DNA of 64,000 nucleotides from Pseudocercospora fijiensis CIRAD86 (Eukaryota; Ascomycota; Dothideomycetes; Mycosphaerellales; Mycosphaerellaceae). Below the pieces are notes generated by a model that did not search any database, was not told where the DNA came from, and worked only from the letters and a program-made list of their open reading frames with translations. Shown in pieces: positions 48,301 to 59,375 of the stretch; position 1 is the first letter of the stretch, and each line of letters begins with the position of its first letter. The stretch covers positions 2,570,056-2,634,055 of the forward strand of contig NW_006921539.1 in assembly GCF_000340215.1 (NCBI RefSeq), given 5' to 3'. Both the position numbers and the translations under genes were made by a program.

Positions 48301-49840
48301 GTGCTTTCGGTACTTAGCGGTAGTACGGTTAATTCGGGCCTAGTCCTTAGGTTTGTCGCATTAGCCTAGTAGATAGCTAGTGCTATTACAATTAAAGCAC
48401 TTCAATCCGGTTAGGAGGTTGCTATAGCTGCTACTATTATTAGTCGAGCGATTAGTATTATAAGGATACGAGCCCCTTCTACGGCCCCTATTACGGCCTC
48501 CTCTATATAGCTGTCGGCTACGGCCCCTTCTACGGTCGTTGTTACTATTCCTATTATTAGCATTATTGTTCTAGTAGGAACCTTAGTTTCCTCCGCGGCT
48601 ACGATAGGTAGCTAGGCGTATCTTAGATTCTAACCGTTATTAGAGCTAAATAGCTCGTTTAGCTATTTCTACTTCGACTATAAACTAAATACGTATTAGA
48701 TTAGCCTGTTCGAATATACGGCGGCGGTCTAATTTAAGGACTAGCTCCTATCTTAGTTTAGGTCGTATCTTAGATATCTAGATAGAGTCGGTCTTAGGTA
48801 GCAGGTCGTCCTTAAGGGTCTTTAGGTAGGCCTCGAAGGACCGAGAGGTTTAGTCGGCCTTTTGTTTAGTACGTAGGTATTAGTCTTAGGCGTGCTACTA
48901 GCACAATATAGGGTTGCTAAGGGTATTTAATATAATAGTCTTATAATCTTGCTATTAAACAGCGGTCTAGTCGTAAAGGGAATTAAAATAGTTATCCTAG
49001 GTACGCTTTAGGTCGCTATTAATATATTGTATAGCGTAGACGACTAATAAGTAGTTATCTAGCAACGCTCTTAGCGTATTGCGCTAGTTAAGCTCGCAGT
49101 TACGAATATAGTTATTATATTGCTTCCGGCTAGAGCTATTAAATACGGTATAGTCCTTAAGTTTAGCATCCTTCTTTTAGACTAAAACGGGTAGTAAAGA
49201 AGGCCCTACTATCGACTCGATATTAGTTGTTAGGGCCTCCTAAAGGCGGCGAATCTCGAGGAGATTATCCTTTAGCTATTGTTCTTAGCGTAGAGCAGCG
49301 AGCCTATTCTAGGTAGCTTCCTAGAGTCTCGCTACTAGCTAGGGCCTAAAGGCTAGTTAGCTATATCGTCGATTAATAATGTTATTAAGAATGTCGTTAA
49401 CAGGCAATTCCAGATTATTACCTAGAACTATAGGTTCTTCGGCAGGCCTAGTAGTAGGCTCTTTAGTAGGTACTTTAGTAGGCACTTTAGCGGGGACTAT
49501 GCTACTAGCGTTGTTATTGCTAGCGCTACTAGCGGCGCCGCGGTTATTGTTGTTATTGCTTCGTAATAAGCCGGCTATTATAATAAGGGGTAGCACTAAT
49601 AATGTATTATAGCCCCTTATAGTATAGATATAGCGGAATTAGTAGGTATCGACTTAGTGCGATTAACTTAGCACAATAGGCCGTATAGAAGGCCTTGCTT
49701 GATAATTGGTACGGTTGTTTTAGTAGAATAGTACGTATAGGTCCCGTTCTTCGGACGTAATATAGTTAAATCGATAGTTTTCGTAGCTATACCGCTAAAA
49801 GCTTGAAATAAGGACTATCTAGCTACTACCCTTAAAGGGT
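48300..49840 (-). pseudogene. Gypsy C gag, degraded
   Basis: Zinc knuckle at about 48350-48420 reads GLKCFNCNSTSYLLG.CDKP: CX2CX4HX4C with both first Cys kept and His changed to Tyr. A low-complexity Asn/Ala/Thr/Pro-rich segment lies at 49357-49596. It is a better preserved match for the gag of element A. Confidence 0.72.
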
Positions 49841-49853
49841 AGATCGAATACTA

Positions 49854-50041
49854 TATAATAGGGGTTATATTAGTAGGTAGATAGGATAGTAGTAGATATA
49901 GTAGTATTCGATAGAGATCTAGGAGGAGAAGGGGGAAGGCAGGCTAGTTAGCCTAACGCTAAGCGCTAAGCCCTGCCTAAGGCACTAAGACCCTAGCTTT
50001 ACTCGAGCTAGTTACATGCTAATTACGTATAACCTTTAACA
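49854..50041. repeat. LTR (188 bp)
   Basis: Starts TATAATAGGGGTTATATTAG and ends ATAACCTTTAACA. 5' LTR of the minus-strand element C, judged by the shared leader GGGTAGATCGAATAC on its left. Confidence 0.8.
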
Positions 50042-50740
50042 CCGAGCGCTAAGGAAGGGAAGGCGGTTAATCGGCAGTACTAGCGGCTATAGAACGTATA
50101 TAAAAGATGCGAGAAACCTATACTAAGATAGCTAATAAGTTAAAGAAAGCATAGGCCTATTAAAAGACCTACTATAATAAATATTATACGCTAATAACCT
50201 TTAAATAAGGCGATATAGTTATACTAAGTATTAAGAACCTCCGTATCCGCAAACACCCTTCCTCTAATAGCAAAATACGCCCTAAGCTAGTACTACGGTT
50301 TATTAGCCCCTTTCGTATTCGAGAACTAAAAGGCAATAGTTAAGCCTATTAATTATAGCTCCTACTATATTATACTATCTATAATACCTTCTAAATATCG
50401 CTTCTTAGACTATATTACTACCGAGAGGGCTAGGAAGCCCCTACTAAGTATAAAGATATATTAGCTAATAGTAAAGAGCTATAGTAGGTAGAGCGTATAC
50501 TAGTAAATAATTAGATAAGGAATAGTAAGAAGGAGTACCTACTACGCTAGTAAGGCTATACTCCTAAGTAGGACTTATAAGTTATAGGAATCTAAAGCCT
50601 TCTTTAAGGATATAACTAAGTTACTATAAGAATATAGGGCTACTAAGGATAGTAGGAAGAAGGCTAATAAGACCTTATAAGTATAACAAAGCCGAGGTAT
50701 CGCCGCTTAGGATTAATAATACCCCGGGGGTAGTATTAGC
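50042..50740 (+). pseudogene. Gypsy element D fragment: integrase C-terminus and chromodomain
   Basis: Plus-strand frame with GDIVILSIKNLRIRKHPSSNSKIRP at about 50210-50285, then LVLRFISPFRIRELKGN (about 50290-50340) and, near 50490-50590, VERILVN...KKEYLLR..GYTPK.DL.VIG, which is the chromodomain of chromovirus-type integrases. Only this 3' part of pol remains, on the opposite strand to element C and joined at the LTR 49854-50041. Confidence 0.8.
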
Positions 50741-51187
50741 TATCTACTACTAATAGCCCGTTCTACTACCTCTATTATTACCTAATAGCAAACAACGCAC
50801 TTATAGAACCCGAGACTATACCGCCTATAATAGCTACCCTACTACTACTCTTATATCTACCTCCTATATCTACCTCTTACTCTAATAGCGCCTTACTTAA
50901 TAAGGATAAAGACGGCGCTAGCGGGACGTAGGCGATTAGTTATTATAGTAATAATAATATTAGAATTGCGAAGAAGGGTAAGGGCTAATTGTAGTTGCTT
51001 TATAAACGTAATAAAAGAATAAAGCCTAGAAAGCGGAAGAAGTAAAGTTAGCGCTAAGGCGCTAACTATAATATTACCTAGTAATGCTATTATTACTAAA
51101 GCCTTACTACTAGCGACCCCTACTATTATTAACCTTATACGCCTCGCGTACCCTACTAGTATTCTACTAAGGTATGCCGCCGCTATA
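50741..51187. other. Unassigned repeat sequence between Gypsy D and LTR
   Basis: Part (about 50930-51110) is an inverted, diverged copy of 22640-22900. No protein recognised; possibly a second repeat family or 3' non-coding part of the Gypsy element. Confidence 0.45.
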
Positions 51188-51384
51188 TATAAGAAGGGTT
51201 ATATTAGCAGGTAGATAGGGTAGTAGTAGATATAGGTAGTATTCGATAGAGATCTAGGAGGAGAAGGAGGAAGGCAGGCTAGTTAGCCTAACGCTAAGCG
51301 CTAAGCCCTACCTAAGGCACTAAGACCCTAGCTTTACTTAGTCTAGTTATATGCTAATTACGTATAGCCCCTTTAGCCCTAATA
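51188..51384. repeat. LTR (197 bp)
   Basis: Same length and type as 18153-18349: starts TATAAGAAGGGTTATATTAG and ends TTAGCCCTAATA. It lies in the same direction as the LTR at 49854 with element D between them. Confidence 0.78.
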
Positions 51385-52205
51385 CTATATTCCTTTTCCG
51401 CCCTATATACTATATATATAGATTACTAGTAAAACTATACAGCTGATATATGTAGTATTAATTAAGGACTAAAAGAATAAAAAGAGACTTTAATAGAGCA
51501 AGACTATAGATAGGTAATATCCGGGATTACTCTTATAGATACGGTATAGACCTCGAGCTTATAATCCTTTAAAATACGTTATAAATCGACTAAGTAAATA
51601 TAACTACTAGATTTCGACCTTATACGCTACGAAGGCACTATAATAGAAAATTAGCTATACTAATTTTAGTAGCAATTAATAGCTGCCTAACTAGGACCTA
51701 GGCGGTCGCTACTACTATATTATTAGGCTTAGCAACCTAGGAAAAGAGTCGAAGCCCGAGTACTTATATATACGGTTGCGTCCTAAGCTAATTATAGGAA
51801 GCTAAAGTAGGCTATACGTAATAGAAACAGTTCTTATTACTAAATAAATAGCATAAGACCCCTAGAGACTAATAACTAAGCGTAAAGGGATTACTAAAAC
51901 TCTCTATACCTAGTTATAGCTAGGTATACGCGTCGTTATTAGTTAAGGCTACTACGTTATAATAGTACTAATATACTAATACTACGGGGTTTATAGTAAT
52001 AGCTTAGTTAGAAGAGCAGTTATATAGTAGATATTAGGGTAAGGTTTAATAATAAGACTAGTAGTAACGTAATTAATTAGTTAAGCGTTCGACTTAGTAT
52101 ATAAGAAGCGCGGCCTATTATAGTTAATAACTTAGCGAGGGGAGTAATAAGAAATAGCTACGAGGGCGTAGCCTTTAGAAGGGAAGCCTATATTAGAGGG
52201 TATAT
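51385..52205. repeat. Dispersed repeat Y, inverted copy
   Basis: Reverse complement of 43300-43880 over most of its length, and its right end (52080-52205) of 21904-22050. No convincing coding frame. It abuts LTR copies on both sides. Confidence 0.6.
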
Positions 52206-52209
52206 AAAA

Positions 52210-52370
52210 GGTATATAACCGGCTAAGTAAAGCTAGACTCTTAGTGCTTTAGGTAGGGCTTAGCGCTTAGCGTTAGCCTAACTTTCTAACCTCCCTCTCT
52301 CTCCTTTATACACCTTATCGAATACTATACGCTTTTAACTATACTATCTACCTACGTACCTAACGTATTA
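52210..52370. repeat. Diverged inverted LTR copy
   Basis: Reverse complement contains CGCTAAGCGCTAAGCCCTAC and a TAGCTTTACTTAGCC segment of the LTR family. It is truncated and diverged relative to the four others. Confidence 0.6.
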
Positions 52371-52380
52371 AAGGACGTAA

Positions 52381-52699
<319 letters not shown>

Positions 52700-52970
52700 G
52701 TAGTAACAGCATAAGCCTCTAAAGGTAGTATAACCTATAGCAATATAGGTAGCTATACTTAGTAAGAATATAAGATAGGATAGTAAACTTATTGTTTAGG
52801 CTATAGTAACTAGAGCCCTATAATATAGGCACTATTAGAGTATAACGGAAATAGTATACTATACGAGGTTAATAATCTATCTATACTACAGAAGGAGGCC
52901 TCTTTTATAGGCTTAAGGCTTAGTTCCTACCTTATAGGTATAGGGCCGGTTACTAGCTAATACTATATTA
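52700..52970. repeat. LTR-like repeat, RIP-mutated inverted copy
   Basis: Reverse complement of 23391-23716: shares CTATAGCAATATAGG, CTAGAGCCCTA, GAAGGAGGCCTCTT and GGGGCCGGTTAC-type segments. TG/CA in the other copy is mostly TA here. Confidence 0.75.
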
Positions 52971-54540
52971 TACCTATTAAAGAGACAAATAGTAAGGGAA
53001 TCGACTAGTAGATAAAGGAAGCCTAGGACAAGATAGATAAGACTAATAGTAAGTCTATAGGAAAGCGCCTAGTATTATTAAACGACGATACGACTACCTA
53101 GCTAACTAAGAAGCCTAAGAAGACAATGCCTAGTACTCTAGATACTATACCGGTAGTAGCTAAAGCGACGTCGTTAAACTAGAAAAGAGCCTAGGCTAGA
53201 GCCTAGACTACTAGGCCTAGACCCCGTAGTAGTTTAAGTTAGTTTAGTTTAGTTTACTAAGCCGAGATGCTAGTTTAGTTTAGTTTAGTTTACTAAGAAA
53301 CCGGTATACGGACTAGTTTGCCGGCTACGTACCGGCTACGGATAAAAACCTAACCTAAAATACGTTTAAATAGCCTAAAACATAGATATAATCGTATAGC
53401 GTATATAATATAGGGCCCCTATTACGTTCCGGACTCAATCTAAGGTCGTCGTACGTCGTCGTATATCGTCGTAGTTTAGTTAGATTTTCTCGGAAACTAG
53501 CTTAGACTAGCGGGATAAAAAACCAAACTAGAACTAAACCGGCTACCTACCGCTAAGAAACTAAACTATATACGTTTTATAGTTTAGAAACCGAACTACT
53601 ATAGGGTCTAACTAGGCCTATTAAGGATCGAACCCTAATAGCGGAATTAGCTAAGTTAACGTCTAAGTAGAAGGACGCGCGTAATAGAATACTTAGAGAG
53701 CGACGAAACCTTATATAAGACCTCGAAATTAATATACTCTATCTAGCACTTAGCGAACTACTTAATATAGTAACGTAGATCCAATTACTATAAGGAATAT
53801 AGACGACGATAATATTACGTAAAATTGTAAAAGACTTAAAAGTTCTAAGAAGAAGCTATAATATAAGGGAAACTAGGCCTTATAGGAAATTATCTAACGC
53901 TAGTATCCTACGCGTTACAACCTAGAAGCCGACTAACCCGCCTTCGCTAAGTAGTAGTACTAGGTAATATAGGTCGCTAACAACTAGGGCCCTTCGGATT
54001 ATTTAGTAGACTTCGATAGCCTAGCGACGATTACTAGCTAGCCTACTAGCTATACTAGTCCTACTAACTAGATAGTGAAGGAGTCCTACTTATTAGTAGT
54101 AATAGTAAAAGCGACTTAAATAATAAACGAACTAGGCGCTAAATTCGAAATCCTAGAGAGCTAGGTATCTAAGTAACTAAAGGTCGCTATACTTAACTAA
54201 GATACGGTAGTCTAACTAAACTTAACCGATCCGCTTATTTAAATAGTTACTTACCGGTAGATAGCTACCGAGAAGTAGAAGAAACAAGCGGAGATTTAGG
54301 TAGAATTAGACCTCGAGCTAGTAGTAATATAAAATAAAGAAAAGGAGAAGTAGGTAGACTTCGTAGAGAAACGAGCTAAGGCTATAGTAGCTCTTAACTA
54401 ATAGAGATAATAGAACGAATATCTACGTAGTAGACGGCCTACGAATAGTAAATATCTAGATAGATAAATTATAATATAATAAGGCAATATTATATCTACG
54501 TAGTAGATAGCCTACCGATAGAAACTTTTACATAATATAA
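52971..54540 (+). pseudogene. Unclassified, RIP-degraded gene, probably transposon gag-like, split by a MITE
   Basis: Before the MITE the plus frame reads ETNSKGID, IKEA.DKIDKTNSKSIGKR, LTKKPKKTMPSTLDTIPVV. After it comes a Leu/Ile/Arg-rich segment, and near 54280-54400 a Lys/Glu-rich coiled-coil-like stretch (EKQAEIQ, DLELVVIQNKEKEK after reading through stops). It follows an LTR-like repeat, so a gag-like protein of a retroelement is plausible. No zinc knuckle or enzyme motif was found, so this is only a guess. Confidence 0.35.
53218..53610. mobile_element. hAT-derived MITE, 393 bp, with 8-bp target duplication
   Basis: Starts TAGACCCCGTAGTAG and ends CTACTATAGGGTCTA. It is flanked on both sides by ACTAGGCC (53210-53217 and 53611-53618), a perfect 8-bp duplication as made by hAT transposases. 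The left part matches the inverted 3' end of the large hAT element (AAGCCGA...CTAGTTTAG segments), and the right part matches its 5' end (AAACTATATACGTTT). It is therefore an internal-deletion derivative. It has one GCCGGC-type pair (53320-53342) and no coding capacity. Confidence 0.92.
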
Positions 54541-54720
54541 TAGTACGAGGGCGTACCTATTTCTTTTGTTTAGGGCAGACTATTACGCAATAGGAAGGAA
54601 CGGCATAGGATAAGCTAACTAATCGAGGGCACGGCTGCCTCCTATAGTTAGCCTTCCCTTCTATATAATCGTCTACAATGACAACCTTCGTAACATCTTC
54701 GGACGCATTGGCGGAGATGC
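54541..54720. other. Edge of the RIP-mutated block
   Basis: Composition changes from TA-rich, TG/CA-poor to normal between about 54,640 and 54,690, ending only some 30-80 bp from the stop codon of the next gene. No repeat terminus recognised. Confidence 0.6.
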
Positions 54721-55513
54721 TCACACAATATTCTTCTCGAGCCACTTCTCCCAATCACCCTTGCTGAAGCTACTGGAGATAGCACCATCGGGATAACCCT
54801 GATGATGGTCAGTAAGCAGCGAGCTGGAGAAGTCAAAGATGGCAACGTACATTGAAGAAGACTGTTGGGGTGACGTGGTTGCCTTGAAGCCGATTGTGCT
54901 TGATCAAGAGCTTCAGATCGTTGGTCACGCCGTTGCCAGTATTCTTTCCAGGACCGGCAGTGATCTCTAAACGCCCGTAGATGTCTTGCTCGTCGAGGCC
55001 GACGCTGCCGGCGAGTTGGGCAAGTCTTTTGTACGTGTCGTTTCTGGCCTCGTTGACCAGGCTTTCGTCGAAGTACTCGGTCTGCTTTCCGAAGAGTGCC
55101 TTGCTGAAGTCCCAGAACTTGTCGGCATTCTGCTGGAGAACAGCTACGCCAGCCTCGTGGACCAGAGTGGAAGCCGGGTGCCATGGCTGCGCTGTCATCA
55201 ACGCGCATTCCCTCGTACTGCCTGATTCAATCCGGGAAATCTCTCCTGAAACTTACCTGGATCTGCTGGCGGAACACAACTTCGACCTTCCCTGCATACT
55301 TCTGCTGGATCACGGGAACGACATCATTGTAGAATGTGTCAAACTGCTTCTTCGAGAAGGGGCAGACGTAATCGAGGACTGGCTGGCCGTCAGCTCGGCG
55401 CCATCCGCCAATAATTGCACTTGGCAAAATATACAGAATTCTATGGTATGCAGCGCTTGTGCTTTGGAGCCAGCGACGAGCTTGGCGCCTGCAAATCTTG
55501 GAGCCAACGCCAT
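54721..55513 (-). CDS. DsbA-like thioredoxin-fold protein, 204 aa, four exons
   Basis: Exons 55513-55435, 55378-55257, 55186-54851 and 54798-54721. Introns of 56, 70 and 52 nt have GT...AG ends and keep the frame (615 nt including TGA). Start MALAPRFAGAKLVAGSKAQA. The first intron joins HTIEF to FLDYVCPFSKKQFDTFY. That block (residues ~26-43) is the DsbA/thioredoxin_4 start, with CPFS in place of the usual CPxC, so only one active-site-type Cys. Later blocks FRQQIQPWHPASTLVHEAG, VNEARNDTYKRLAQLAGSVG and HVTPTVFFNGYPDGAISSSF are typical of fungal DsbA-family proteins, including the cis-Pro region (VTPTV). Ends WEKWLEKNIV. No signal peptide, so probably cytosolic. Substrate unknown. Divergent from the DUF6604 gene. 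Confidence 0.92.
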
Positions 55514-55935
55514 CTTGATGATGAGACTGTGCTTTGTGAGAAGAGAGGCTTGTTGAGGTGAGGTGGAGTAGTTACTGGCGTGATTGCCTTCCTGCCATTG
55601 TCATGATGCCATGCTCCTGCCTCCCCGGCACTAGGCGAGAACTCTGTTTGTCGACGCGTCACTTGCCTTCCAATCTCACATCAACATCGACCCTCACTTC
55701 ATCAACATATCACCATTGACAGCAGCACCTTCTCACCACCTGCAGCTTCTACCCTCACATCAACATCGCTCCGCTATAGCAGCAACTCTCTGCCACCAGC
55801 CTCCAACCCGGCGACACGTCTGTCGCTCGCGGCATTGGAAGCGATTCTACACAAAGGTTGGTATTTGCGCACGTTTTATTTGGCTTGGCGGTTTCCTTCT
55901 TGATACGTCTTTGACTTGGGGCTTTGAGATTGAAC
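55514..55935. promoter_or_regulatory. Divergent intergenic region (422 bp)
   Basis: The only space between the start codons of two divergently transcribed genes, so it should hold both promoters. It is pyrimidine-rich with several TCACATCAACATC-like repeats around 55674-55770. No specific element was identified. Confidence 0.5.
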
Positions 55936-58461
55936 ATGGCGAAAACGCCAGTGTCCGATCTATATGAGAGGTACAAAATCGGCACCAATCGCATCGTCGA
56001 ATGGTTGGCCGAGACTGGAGGCTTGCGTAAGACGAACGCAGCTGGATTGGAGGGTGAGGGTGAGTTCATCACGGTCACCACGAATGATATCACTGCTCTT
56101 GCTCAGCAGATACTCGCCGATTCGAGCTCCGCGAAAGCAGCACCGGACGGCTTGCAGAACACGATATGCGTGCTTGAGAGTGTAAGTACATTGCAGAGAG
56201 CAAGGCATGACTCCGCCGAGCGACAGCAGCTTTGGTCGTCGTCTCAGACACGGCAAGCTGGAGTCGCCCTTTGCTTTTGGAGCCGAAGAGCCCCTCCCTC
56301 TCAGACACACGCTGACCCTCGTGCCCTTCGCATTTAGGTGATTGCGAACAGGGCTGAGTGTGCTATTTGGTATTCGAAGCAAGCGCAAAATGCCGATAAC
56401 AAGCAAGACAAGAAACAGAACCGTCCCAAGGCCGGACACCAGCATTTCATCGACGTTCTGCGCGGCGCTCTGACATGTCTGAAAGAAGTTCTTGCGAAAT
56501 TTGCTGTCCCTGAGAGCGGTCATCGTAGACGCCGGGGAGCCAAGAATACTGCCAGGGCACGAGGAAATCCACCGAACAACGATGTCTTTCGCAACATCTA
56601 TCAAGGTCTCCAACTCGATGAAAGCAGTGACATCGACGGCATCCAGGTGACTTTGGCGACGACCAATCTTCAATCCGACGGCAGAGCGTTCAAGCCAACT
56701 TTCAAGCTTGAGTCGCTCGAAGAAGACAAAGAATTTGCCATGTGGTGCTTGCTACGGGACTGCCACGAAATTCGGGACTTCATTCGATCGCTTTGGGAGT
56801 CATACGCGAATGGTCAGGTCACCATCATGACTGCAGCGGATGTTACAGAGAAAGCTTTCGTCCTCATTGGCCGTGCAGCGGAAATTTTCGCAGCTGATTT
56901 TCCATCGCTTGCGACGTTCGACCAAATAGCAGATCATATCGGATGGAAATCTGTTGTCGAGGATCCGAGAGACGAAGAATCGGTACACCAGAACCCCCTC
57001 CTTTGTATTCCCGCGTACATCGAAATGAGCCGTTCGCGAGAGCTCCACGGTCTCTCGGAGAAAGAAGTAGGCTCGAAGCAACACTTGGATCTCTTGGAGG
57101 AAGTGAGGAGCAGCCAACTAGGAGCCCGCCTTGTCGACATGGTGATTGAGAGGGAGAATCGTGGCAACGACTGGGTCCAGCTACTCGCGGTGTTCTGCGA
57201 CACATTCATTGGGCAGCAATTCGAGGCACATTGTGATGGCATCCCCCTCAAGATCGCTACGGTCATCAATTACCAGATCTACATGGACATCATCGCCATC
57301 ACCGCCAGGAACAAATACTCGGTTCCATGCGCATTAATCGATGCTCATGGACTTATCAATCGCCGTCTCAATGACTTTGGATCCAAAGCAGAGGACGCAA
57401 TCAAGGACCATATATTCAGAAAGAAGTTTTTGACATGCGCCAAGCGTCAACAGATTTTACAGAATCTCACCAATGTTCCCAGATCTTTGATACTGGAAGC
57501 AGGTGTTGGATACGCACGCTTTTCAGAATCTACGATTACCAACTTCCCGGTATTCGCAGGACGCATCTCGGTCCACAACTTCGTGGCGAGCTCAATCGAT
57601 GGCCTAGAAGCTTGCGACGAGGAAGGGATCTCGACATGTGTCGCTACCCTGTACAGAGCATGCCGCACCTCCGGTCTTCTTCGCAAGAGCTGGAAAGACA
57701 TGGAACAGCTGATCGGCCGAGCCGACCCCAAATCTATTGGATTCCGCGATCTAAACAGCAGCGAGAAGCCTTTGAGACAAATCGCGAAGAATTTCGGCCT
57801 TGCCATGGGGGTCTCTGCCAGAGAATATAGCAAAGAGAGCATAGCACGCAGAGGAGGCGCCGACGCACGAGTCCCACTCCCCACTCCCAAACAGGTCGAA
57901 GGCCGTCGACAGCACCTCCAAGCCCTTTCACCGCAGCTTGCCCACCGACTCGACTTCGAACAGGCTCTGAAAGTCGTCGGTCTACCAATGGGTCAAGCAG
58001 CCCTGACGACTCTCCATAGCACAGTTTCTTCGATCCTCGATGATGATGAAAACCCCATCGACGCCGATATCAAAGTCCGTTGGCAATTTACCCGAAAATT
58101 GAGTCACGTCGATCTCCTCTCCGTCTGGACCTCTGTCCTCGATGTCCCAGGAACTCGAGCGGGTTTCGATTTCCATGGTTTGTTCCTCAAATTCTGCTGG
58201 TATATGGATCAAATCAGGCAGAATCGCGCGGATTTCCCGAAGGATTGGACGTTGATACAGGTTGTGGATGAGGTTCTTTGGGAGGCTGCGGCTGTGGAGA
58301 GCAATGGTGGTGGTTTGCGTGCGTTGGGTGCGACGGCGCTGGGGTTTGTTGCGAGGTTGTTTGCGCAGGAAGAGAAGCCTTCGGAGTTTTACGATGGGGC
58401 TGAGCTGGCGCATGCAGGACAGCTGTGTCAAAAGTATAAGATGAAGGAGAGAGCTACATAG
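55936..58461 (+). CDS. DUF6604 domain protein, 789 aa
   Basis: Exons 55936-56181 and 56338-58461. The 156-nt intron (GTAAGT...GCTGAC...TTTAG) keeps the frame, and the second exon reads from VIANRAECAIWYSKQAQNAD. Start MAKTPVSDLYERYKIGTNRI with EWLAETGGLR, the usual N-terminal start of fungal DUF6604 proteins; this domain probably spans about residues 1-300. A Lys/Arg-rich, likely exposed loop follows (GHRRRRGAKNTARARG, ~residue 145). The rest (about 300-789) is mixed helical with no enzyme motif I recognise and no signal peptide or membrane segment. The start at 55936 is preferred because it gives the family N-terminus. Function unknown. Normal codon use, not RIP-affected. Confidence 0.88.
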
Positions 58462-59375
58462 GTTGACTGCATGGATACTCACCTCAATTAATGGAATGGC
58501 TCTCAGCTCTGCAGTTTGATGCCTTCTATGCCCGCCGCGGAAGTTTGAGTTGTCTGAGAACGTCTGGGTCGCTCTGAGCCAATCACAAAAGCACACGACG
58601 AAGGAGAGGGATCAGTTGCATTCACGATACTCACCCGGACTAATAAAATGGCTCTCAGCTCTGCATTTTCATGTTTTCTATGCCCGCCGCGGAAGTTTGA
58701 GTAGTGTGAGCACGTCTGTCTTGCGTTGAGCTGAATGATGGTCGACTGCATAACACTGATGGCATGGCTCTCGTCTCTGCGACTCTCTGGTCTCTGTGCC
58801 CGTCGCAGAAGTTCTCGTGCTTCGAGCGCCGTAAGTCTTGTCTGAGCGGGGCGATGATGATTGCATGGTATTGAGTGCTCAGCTCTACAATTCTGCAGGG
58901 AATCGATAGCTCAGCTCGGCGGATCTATGGCTTTCGTGCTCGTCCCTGGTAGGGTTGAGTGGTTTGTGCAGGCCCGCATTGCTTCGAGTGTTGCTTAACT
59001 TTTAAGCTGGATGGATCTCATCTGCATTGATCGATGGCTCCTATAATTTCCATGCCAGTGAGGGACGTTTGAATGCTTCGAGCACGTCCGTGCCAACTTG
59101 AGTGTGAGCAGGACCTTTGCCATGCAGCAGCAGTAGCAGGATTGGAAACCTGTAATCAACTCTATTACTCGATGTCTGCTGTGCTGGCGACGGAGATCCC
59201 AGTGTCTGTAGCACGTCCGTGTTACCTTGGGCGTTGACAGCATGCTTGCCAGAGAGGAGTATTACAAGGGACGTTCGGCCTGCTCAACTCCTCTGCTGTA
59301 TCGCCGACAGGAGTCTTCATGACTCGAGCATGTCCGCGTTACCTTGAGGGTGGACAGCATGTAACTCCTCAGGCG
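58462..59375. repeat. Degenerate tandem repeat downstream of the DUF6604 gene
   Basis: Units of roughly 110-170 bp recur. ATGGCTCTCAGCTCTGCA occurs at about 58497 and 58649, and a CATGGCTCTCGTCTCTGCG version at about 58763. CCCGCCGCGGAAGTTTGAGT occurs at about 58530 and 58683. GAGCACGTCCGTG and TTACCTTGGGCG/TTACCTTGAGG variants occur at about 59077, 59210 and 59336. About seven diverged units with normal TG/CA content, so not RIP-mutated. No gene seen. Confidence 0.75.

Larger units (their letters stand above)
44326..49853 (-). mobile_element. Ty3/Gypsy retroelement C, RIP-degraded
   Basis: Closely similar to element A on the same strand, without A's two tandem duplications. Minus-strand order: LTR (49854-50041), gag, protease, RT, RNase H, integrase, chromodomain. 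No 3' LTR is seen at the left end, where the sequence enters a CCCCGGGGG palindrome. Confidence 0.88.

Noticed and set aside
55310..55513. Single-exon 67-codon reading of the DsbA-like gene start
   Set aside because: Reading through without the 56-nt intron loses the conserved FLDYVCPFS block. The spliced model restores it in frame.
55960..56673. 237-codon minus-strand frame
   Set aside because: Antisense to the DUF6604 gene, whose spliced frame matches a known family start.
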